Below are positions 56,860 to 64,000 of a stretch of 64,000 nucleotides of DNA, one piece after another. The notes beneath the pieces are model-generated. The model was not told the DNA's origin. It did no database searches and saw nothing but the letters and a program-made list of their open reading frames with translations. Made by a program: the position numbers and the translations under genes. This DNA comes from Calycina herbarum (taxonomy: Eukaryota > Ascomycota > Leotiomycetes > Helotiales > Pezizellaceae): NCBI GenBank assembly GCA_001414485.1, contig LLEY01000176.1, positions 1 to 64,000 of the forward strand, written 5' to 3'. Position 1 is the stretch's first letter. Each line of letters starts with the position of its first letter.

Positions 56860-59800
56860 ATAGATAATATTACTACCTAGAGATAGTTAATAGAATAGAC
56901 GTTATATACTAGAATAGAGTTATTAATTAATAGACTATTCTAATAAAAGTTAATATCGAAGAATACTACTTAGATATATAATTTAATATTATTAAAATAA
57001 GAAGTAAGGAAGTAATACTTAGTATACTATAGATTTAAGAATATAATTTAGATATTAATTAGAAGGCTTAGAAAATAATCTTTAGTTAATATAATTACAT
57101 AGGTTTATAATTATAATAATAAGACTAGAACGAGGTTAGCGCTATCTCTTCTAAGATACTAGAATACCTTGTCTAGAGTCCTTTATAAGTTAGTAAGACA
57201 GCTAATAACGAAATACCTATATAGTATAGAGAATTTAAGACTTTGTTTAAAAACCTAGAAGACTTATAAGCCTTACTAGAACATTGTCTATAGGATTATA
57301 AGATTAAACTAAAAGAGGGTTATTACCTCTTAAAGTAGAAGCTTTAGTTATATAACTAGAAAAGCCTATAGAGAATAGAAAGTTATATAAGAGAAGATAT
57401 TAAGAAGAGATATATTAGGAAATCTAAGTCGCTAATTACCTTAAATATACTTATTATTAAGAAGAAAGACAACTTAGAGAGAAGAGTATATATTAATCAC
57501 TAAGAAGTAAATTATACTATAGTTAAGAACGCTTATCTACTACTATCTAGCTAATACTTATAGAATAAGTTAGATAAAGTAATATAATTTATAAAACTAG
57601 ATTAATAAAACGCTTATAAACTTATATAAATAAAAGTTAGAGACGAATAGAAGATAGTATTCGTCTTACTATTAGGTCTTTATAAATATATAGTTATACT
57701 ATTTAAAATATATAATATACTAGCTATATATTAAAGATAAAACAATAATATTTTAAGAGATCTTCTAAGAGTAATAGTAATCTATTATCTAAATAATATT
57801 CTAATCTTCTTAGAAAAGAAGAAGAATATAAGAGATATATTAAAGAAGTTTTATAATAACTTATAAAAGTGAACTCTTAATTAAAACTCTTAAAATATAA
57901 GTTTAAAGTAACTTAGATACTTTTCCTAGGATAGGTATTTAGCTTAGAGAAAATAGAAATAGATCTAGTAAAGATCTAAGATATCTTAAACTAGAAGTTA
58001 CTAGAAAATATAAAGAATATATAGTTCTTCCTTAGATTTATAAACTTTTACTATCTATTTATTAGAGACTATATAAAGATTACTAAACTAATAATAGTAC
58101 TAGTTAAAAAAGCTATTAAATTTATTTAAAATAAATAGACTAAGAACGCTTTTTAGAGAATTAAAGTAAGATTTATAGATAAACCTATTCTATATAATTT
58201 TAATATAAATAAACCTAGTATAATTAAAATAGACGTCTTAGATATAGTAGTAAGTACGATTTACTTATAACTAAATAATAAAGAAAGACTTATATCTATT
58301 ATATATTATTCTAAAATATTTAACTTAGTATAATAAAACTATAGTATCTTCGATAAAGAATTACTTACTATAGTATTAGCTTTAGAATACTAGAGAATTT
58401 ATTTATCGCTAGTAAAATACTAAGTTATAGTTCTATCTAACTATAAGAACCTTAGAACGTTTATAACAACTAAGGAACTTATAACTAGATAGTTAGCTAG
58501 ATAGGTAGAGATATTAGAAGGATTTAATATTATTATTTATTATATAAAAGAAATATTAAATACTTAAGCTAATACTCTTAGCTAAAAACCTAGGTACGAA
58601 GGAAATAAGAAGTTTAAAAAGATTATAATCTTAAAAACTCTTAAGAATAAAGACTTAGCTCTTATAATTTATAAAATCGCTACTATAAGAAATAATAATC
58701 TATAGTAAGAAAAGATATAACAGGTATAAGAGAAGAATTAGCTAGAATTAGCTAAATAGGAAGATATACTATCTAACCTAGTTTAGGAAAGAGATTTTAT
58801 TAATATTTACTATACTATAAATAAGGATAATAATAAAGAAAGATATAAAAACAGAAAGTTATAGATTTTAGATTTATATATAAAGGAATTCGTTAAAGAA
58901 TATTATTTAGTACTAGCTTATAGATACTAGAGAGTTTATTAAACTCTCTAGAGAATAAAATAATACTATTATATTAATCGATTATCTATAATAGTTAAAG
59001 AAGTAATAATAGAATATAATACCTATACTAGAAATAAGGCTTTCTATTATACTCTTTATAAATAGATAAATACTACTCTAATACTATAGATACCTTAGAA
59101 ATTAATATCTTAGGATTTTATTATTAAACTTTTAAAATTTAAAGACCTAATAATAAGAGTTAAGTATAACTCGATTCTAGTTATTATAAAATAACTTATA
59201 AAATATATAATTTTAGTACTATATATAGAGTTAAGTATATCTAAGGAATTAATATTTATATTTCTTAAGAAAGTAGTCTTAAGATATAGACTATTAGAAG
59301 AAATACTCTTAAATAGAGATAAACTCTTTATCTTTAAATTTTAAATCACTCTTATAAAACGATTAGATATAAAAAGGAAGCTCTTAATAGCTTTTTACTC
59401 TTAGATAAATAGAGGAAATAAATATATAAACTAGGTAGTTAAGATATACTTTTATTATTATATAAACTATTAGTAAAATAACTAGGTAGAACTACTACTT
59501 TTAATATAGTCTACTTATAATAGTTTAGTAATAGAAATAATAGTTATTATACTATTCTATACTAACTTTAGATATAAATTAATAGTATATTAAGAACTAC
59601 TATCTATAACTATTAATAACTAGCTTACTTATATTTAGGTCTTAAAAATTAAAGAGTTATATAAAGAACTTATAAAGGAATTATAGTTTATTACTAAAAG
59701 AAACGTATACTACTATAATAAACGACGTAGTTAGAAGCTAATACTAAAAGAGAGAGATAAAGTCTACTTAGTATAAAAGAATATTAATATAAAAAGACTA

Positions 59801-60150
59801 AGTAATAAACTAGATTATAAAAAACTTAGACTATTTAAAATTAAATAAGTTAGAGAACCTTTAAATTATAAATTAGTACTATTATAAATAATAAATATCT
59901 ATCTAGTATTCTATATATCTCTACTCGAACTAGTACTACTAAGAGTACTACTAGCTCTAATTATAGAAATTTAACTAGTAAACCTAAATACTAAGTACGA
60001 AGTTAAGAGGATTCTTAACTATAAACTTATTAGAGAATAAGCTAAGTACTTAATTAAATAGTTAAATTACCTATATTTAGAAGATACTTAAGAACTTAAA
60101 AGTAATCTTAACTATTACTTAGAGGAACTTTAGAAATTCTACTAGTAAAA
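56860..60150 (+). pseudogene. Gypsy-A pol: RT, RNase H, integrase, chromodomain (RIP-broken)
   Basis: Continues the Gypsy-A polyprotein after Fot-B. RT at about 57,420-57,850: LNILIIKKKDN, a FIKLD-x-QNAYKLIQIK-like block, then VIYYLNNILIFLEKK (for YxDDILIFS, both Asp changed to Asn). RNase H at about 58,150-58,580 contains LKQTS-like and LRTFITTKEL-like segments. The integrase occupies about 58,900-59,800, and the chromodomain about 59,990-60,130 matches copy 1 at 300-450. Stops are TAA/TAG throughout. Confidence 0.85.
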
Positions 60151-60799
60151 CCTAGGTTTATCTATATCTCGTAGTTTAAAGAAAAAGCCTTAAAAAAGGC
60201 TTAGTTAAAGCCTATCTTAGATTAGGAACTAGTAGGAATAGGCAGAGCTACTAGATAAGTAACCTCTACTTCTTACTACTCTTATTCCTCTCTTTCTTTC
60301 TCCTTCTTCTCTTTCTTTTCTATCTCTTTAGTAGTATCGAGTTTATTAAGAAAACGAAGCTCTTAATAGAATATTTTATACTACCTTTCTTTTAGAAAGG
60401 TCTTCTACTTTTATAACTATAGAATCCTTACTATCGCCTCCTTCTCCTCTCTCTCTAGCTTCTTATCTTATTTTTTAATAAAGGCTTAGTTACTAGTATA
60501 AGAAACGTTCTTCTCTTAGGTATTATTAGTTCTATTATATTTTAGCTTAAACTAAACATATTTAGAATATTAAGAGAATTAGAAGGAATTAATAAAATAT
60601 CTATACTTTTAAGAAGTATAGTAAGAGTATAGTAATATTTTATTATAAACTAATTTAATACTTTTTATAAGTATTTATTCTTCTTTCTTCTTCTATATAA
60701 AGTAGGATATAATAAAAGAAAAGGATACTACTAGTACTCTAACCGAGTTTCTTAGCTTATACTTAAGCGTAAAGATACGCTAGGCTAAGAAGGAGATAG

Positions 60800-61246
60800 T
60801 GTTACGAATTACGTTATACGTAGTAAGTAGTCTAGACAGCGCTCTAATAGGATAAGGTACGATATCTAAGAAGCGGAAGGTAATATAGAAGGGAATTAGT
60901 AATATAAAGGTATTTAGGTATTCTAGAATCTTACTATTAGATAACTATTAGAAGTTATATAATAGATCCTATTAGATCCTATAAGAGATTTATAGAGATC
61001 TAGGGATCTATACTTATATAGAGATCTAAATAGTATAAAGAGTTCTATATAAGACTAGCACGTCTACTATTAGATAGTAGCTTCGTACTTAACTTTAGTT
61101 ATTAATCTTATTATCTTATTTAATATCTTTAATATAAGTAATAAGTTTACTTCTAAGTAAACAACCTAGCGTATCTATACTTCTTACTTATATACTAACC
61201 TTCGAGACTTAGTTATCTTTGTTTAGTTCGTTTAAGTTTCGTTATA
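60800..61246 (+). repeat. Gypsy-A LTR, 3' of copy 3
   Basis: 447 bp, TGTTACGAATTACG to TTTCGTTATA. It matches the other three LTRs and is preceded by a tail shared with copy 2 (7,990-8,640, reversed). Confidence 0.93.
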
Positions 61247-61815
61247 CTAGATACTCTTTTAAGTATAAACAACCTTGTATTCCTCTTATATAATCGGGGC
61301 AAGTATACCGAGGCCGAGCCTATATACTAGCAGACGCTATAGCTCTGTTAGAAGATCCTAGGCCTTAAGTACCCGGATACTCTTACGAGTATAAATAACC
61401 TTATATACCTCTTATATAATCAGAGCAAGTATAACGAGGCCGAGTCTATATACTAGTAGACGCTATAGCTTTATAAGAAACTCCTAGGCCTTAAGTATTC
61501 TAATACTCTTATAAGTATAAACAACCTCGTATTTCTCTTAAAGAATCAGAGCAAGTACAACGAGGCCGAGCCTATGTTCTAGTAGACACTATAGCTTTGT
61601 TAGAAGGTCCTTAGTCTTAAGTACTCTACTACTCTTACGATTATAAACAACTACGCAGGTATCTTAGATAACTAAGGCAGGTATAACGAGGCCGAGTCTA
61701 TATACTAGTAGACGCTACAGCTCTGTTAGAAGATCCTTAGTCTTAAGTACTCTAATACTCTTTAGAGTATAAATAACCTTACACTTCTCTTAAACAACTA
61801 GGGTAAGTACAACGT
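61247..61815 (+). pseudogene. Five TPR repeats (kinesin-light-chain/NLR type), RIP-mutated gene fragment
   Basis: The motif NNL/NNY recurs at 61,268, 61,394, 61,520, 61,646 and 61,772, a perfect 126-bp (42-residue) period. Each unit reads like NNLVFLLYNRGKYTEAEPIY followed by QQTLQLC..KILGLKYP-TL, the TPR_10/TPR_12 signature common in fungal NB-ARC/NACHT proteins and kinesin light chains. It would form a helical protein-binding surface. Upstream is cut by the Gypsy-A LTR, and downstream the frame is lost at about 61,815, so no NB-ARC or effector domain is present. Stops are TAG/TAA at Gln/Trp positions. Confidence 0.82.
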
Positions 61816-61922
61816 ATGTTATAAGGATCGTAGGTTATATAACTTATTATCTAGTATTATATAATCATCGGTCCGCTCTTATAGACCTTCGAGGCTAACA
61901 GATATTAAAACTTTACCTTATA

Positions 61923-63783
61923 ACGTACTTAATAAGTAAGCGGTCTAGACAAGTACGCGGTCTAGTACCTCTACTAAAATACCGCGTTCTATACTTTGAA
62001 CTAAGATAACTTAATAACTAACTATTAAAATATCTAATATAGAAGAACGAATTATACTTACTCTTTAGACCTATTAGTAGAACCGATTTTCAAGCTTACG
62101 AGCCGCTATATACGCGTACGATGCCCTATATACAACCTTACGTCAGCGGAACTAAGGAACCCTCTCTTAATCCGATTTTACCTCTTCTAATCTAAAACTC
62201 ACTTAAACCGAAGAAACCGTACTTATTAAATAGATATTATCTATAGATATACGTAGTATACCTCTAATAAAGGCTCTTATATAACAGATAGCTGAAATAC
62301 TTCTTATAGAACGTGTTTAGAATACGTAAGCTAAACGACTCGAAATAGATAAACGCTAGGTATATAACTTTATAACCTGATATTCTAAACTTAAATTATA
62401 ATATAATTAAAAGTATAATTATTAGTAAGTAAAATACGAAGATCCTAACGTTATTAGAGCCTAGTTTCAGCTTATATAAAATATAATTATAAAATATAGA
62501 ATTCTAGACGAGGATATATATAACTTAATAAAATAAGCTTTTAGATAAGAGTAATTTCTATAGCAAAAGTAATTACAGCTGTAGAAAGGAATTATACAGT
62601 TATAGTTTAACCTAGAAATCGTAAATAGGTTATAGTTATTAAGTTAGTTAATTCTACTAGATAAGTTCTTCTAGTAATAGTTATTTTCAAAAGTAAGATA
62701 TAATAAAAGAGCTAGTTTAAGACCTTACCTCTTAATTAGATAATTAGAGTTAGTAAAAACAGATAGACAATAGACGAATTAGACCTTACTTAGCTTAAAA
62801 GGGTCTTTAATCTATATATATAAGATTATATAATTAGAAGATATCGACTCCTAATACTTGATAGTTATAGAAGTTATATTATAGCTGAATTCGACTAGTA
62901 TTACTTATAAAACTCGATTATTATATTATATATACCTGCTTACTTATTCTATATCCTATAACCTCTAGATATTAGCTGTTTTTTAGTTTTAAAACGATCG
63001 TACGAGCGAGCTATAGAAGAGCTTATATAAGCTGGAATTAATTATATAGAAAAAGACGACTTCTTAGACTTATATTTATAGGCTTGTACGACTATGTTTA
63101 GTTCAGCTATAATTCAGAGTGGTTTTAGAGTAACTAGCCTAGTTCCTTTCGATCCGGATTAAGTACTATCACAGTTATATGTTTAAATACGGATACTATC
63201 GCCTCTTCTATTACCTGCTCAAGCTCTAGACTCTTAGGTCTCTAAAACACTGTATAATATTGCTGAATTACAGCTTTAGACTAAGGCAGTTCAAGGATTA
63301 ATTCGTTATTATATATAAAGCCCTCCTAGCCCAACTGTTTAAGCAGTAAACTAGCTAATTAAAGGCTGTCAAATAGCTATATATAGTACAACGATCCTTG
63401 CAGCTGAGAATCAGAGATTATAGGCTGTAAACGAGAAAGTATAGAAGAAGAGACAAAAAAAGAAGTTGTACGTAGGCAAGGGAGGGGCTTTAAGTGCTAC
63501 AGAGGTACAGAAGGCTTAAACCCAGTTAAGAACTGAGGTAGAAGTAGGAATCCAAGTGGTTCAGTAACCTAAGATTAGCGTATCGAATCGTACGCCACGG
63601 ATGTGTAGTACATGTAGATTATTAGAACACACTGCTCGTACATGCCCAGAGCGCTAATAAATCAATTAAATTAATCAGGAAGTTAATATTTAATGTGGTT
63701 GATTTTTAATAAAATAATAAGTGCTATTTTGGTGGGGGTGCTGGACCGCGTACTTGTCCGGACCGCTTACTTATCAAGTACGT
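61923..63783 (+). mobile_element. Fot-C (Fot1/Pogo-type transposon), half RIP-mutated
   Basis: TIRs of about 60 bp start ACGTACTTAATAAGTAAGCG at the left and end ...TTATCAAGTACGT at the right. TA flanks lie at 61,921-61,922 and 63,784-63,785. The length is 1,861 bp, the same as Fot-A although the sequence differs. The left TIR has RIP changes (GGTCTAGAC), while the right has the parental form (GGTCCGGAC on the complement). CA/TG depletion holds up to about 63,050 and then fades within the same element. Confidence 0.93.
62010..63663 (+). pseudogene. Fot-C transposase, RIP-broken in its N-terminal two thirds
   Basis: N-terminal helix-turn-helix segments at about 62,040-62,420: ERIILTLQTYQQNRFSSLRA-like text followed by VYNFITQYSKLKL. 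The catalytic region (about 62,470-63,000) is heavily mutated. From about 63,050 the frame is nearly clean: ACTTMFSSAI, SGFRVTSLVPFDPD, and a C-terminal zinc knuckle CSTCRLLEHTARTCPE at about 63,603-63,650. This knuckle is a known feature of some Pogo-like fungal transposases. The protein cannot be made because of TAA/TAG codons upstream. Confidence 0.85.
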
Positions 63784-63785
63784 TA

Positions 63786-63961
63786 TTAGATAGACTTGCT
63801 ACGGAAAGTTATAGAGTATATTGAACCTTATTGTATCCGCTGGATCTGTTGAGTGTAGTAGACACTGAAGGCGCTTCCATAAAACGGAGCTTCTCCTGTA
63901 TCTCTCAGGAGGGGCAGAGATTAGTTCTGTACTGAATCTGATATTGTTTCTACACTTATAT
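63786..63961. other. Non-RIP flank upstream of the terminal LTR
   Basis: Ordinary composition. An inverted repeat, GGAGCTTCTCCTG with CAGGAGG, lies around 63,891-63,915. No gene recognised; it may be the internal 3' end of a retroelement. Confidence 0.35.
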
Positions 63962-64000
63962 TGTGACGACACGTACGAAGTGTGGCCCGCGTAGGGCGGA
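63962..64000 (+). repeat. Start of an LTR, cut by the window end
   Basis: It starts TGTGACGACACGT, identical over 13 bases to the solo LTR at 10,472, then diverges. The window ends after 39 bases, so family identity is tentative. Confidence 0.45.

Larger units (their letters stand above)
50129..61246 (+). mobile_element. Gypsy-A copy 3: near full-length chromovirus with nested transposons (RIP-mutated)
   Basis: LTRs at 50,129-50,574 and 60,800-61,246 bound 11.1 kb, or about 7.4 kb once Fot-B and its nested Fot-A are removed. Order: gag, protease, RT, RNase H, integrase, chromodomain, and a long 3' non-coding tail with pyrimidine-rich DNA. The flanking bases (CGGAC left, CTAGA right) do not match even allowing C/T and G/A changes. 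The two flanks also belong to different elements (Gypsy-C gag and TPR repeats). The ends may come from different insertions joined by recombination. Confidence 0.88.

Noticed and set aside
61247..61815. 126-bp tandem array as a plain satellite
   Set aside because: The unit is an exact multiple of three and each unit translates as a TPR motif, so a coding origin fits better.

Overview
The window is fungal genomic DNA, almost certainly from a filamentous ascomycete (Pezizomycotina). Several things point there: extensive repeat-induced point mutation (RIP), Fot1/Pogo-type transposons, chromodomain Ty3/Gypsy elements and Tad1-like LINEs, a DUF3723 pseudogene, genes with short GT..AG introns, and a secreted M35-like peptidase gene. 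A leotiomycete is possible, but the sequence does not settle the class. About 45-47 kb is heavily RIP-mutated: CA and TG dinucleotides are almost absent, TA is in great excess, and CG is kept. Coding frames there survive only as homology riddled with TAA/TAG stops and without ATG, so they appear as empty DNA to an ORF finder.

Layout, left to right. 127-10,080 is RIP-mutated: two truncated copies of one Gypsy family (Gypsy-A), in opposite orientation, bracket a dead DUF3723 gene. 10,081-10,661 is a lightly mutated Copia fragment with a solo LTR. 10,860-22,440 is a RIP-mutated Tad1-like LINE split by a complete Gypsy element (Gypsy-B, 13,953-19,871, TSD TATAC). 22,484-22,592 is a run of four perfect inverted repeats at the edge of the RIP zone.

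22,440-38,155 is the largest unmutated island. It holds a Copia RNase H end and a second LINE (LINE-B, minus strand, truncated at both ends). LINE-B is interrupted by a 0.7 kb insert and by a complete hAT transposon (25,856-30,304) with 16-bp TIRs and a perfect 8-bp TSD. Then come the only two convincing host genes: a secreted M35-like metallopeptidase (three exons, 34,319-35,813) and a JmjC/cupin-like protein (36,588-37,559).

38,156-63,050 is RIP-mutated again. Gypsy-D (39,685-47,571, minus, TSD GAGAG) carries a Fot-A insertion. A truncated Gypsy-C gag/protease follows, then near full-length Gypsy-A (50,129-61,246), which contains Fot-B, which in turn contains a second Fot-A copy: three nested levels. 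Next to it lie five 126-bp TPR repeats, probably the tail of an NLR-type gene, then a third Fot/Pogo element (61,923-63,783) whose left part is RIP-mutated and right part is not. The last 39 bases start another LTR.

The two host genes do not form an evident pathway. The window is best read as a repeat graveyard with a small gene island. Internal coordinates of RIP-mutated genes are approximate because start codons and true stops are lost. LTR, TIR and TSD boundaries are read directly from the bases.
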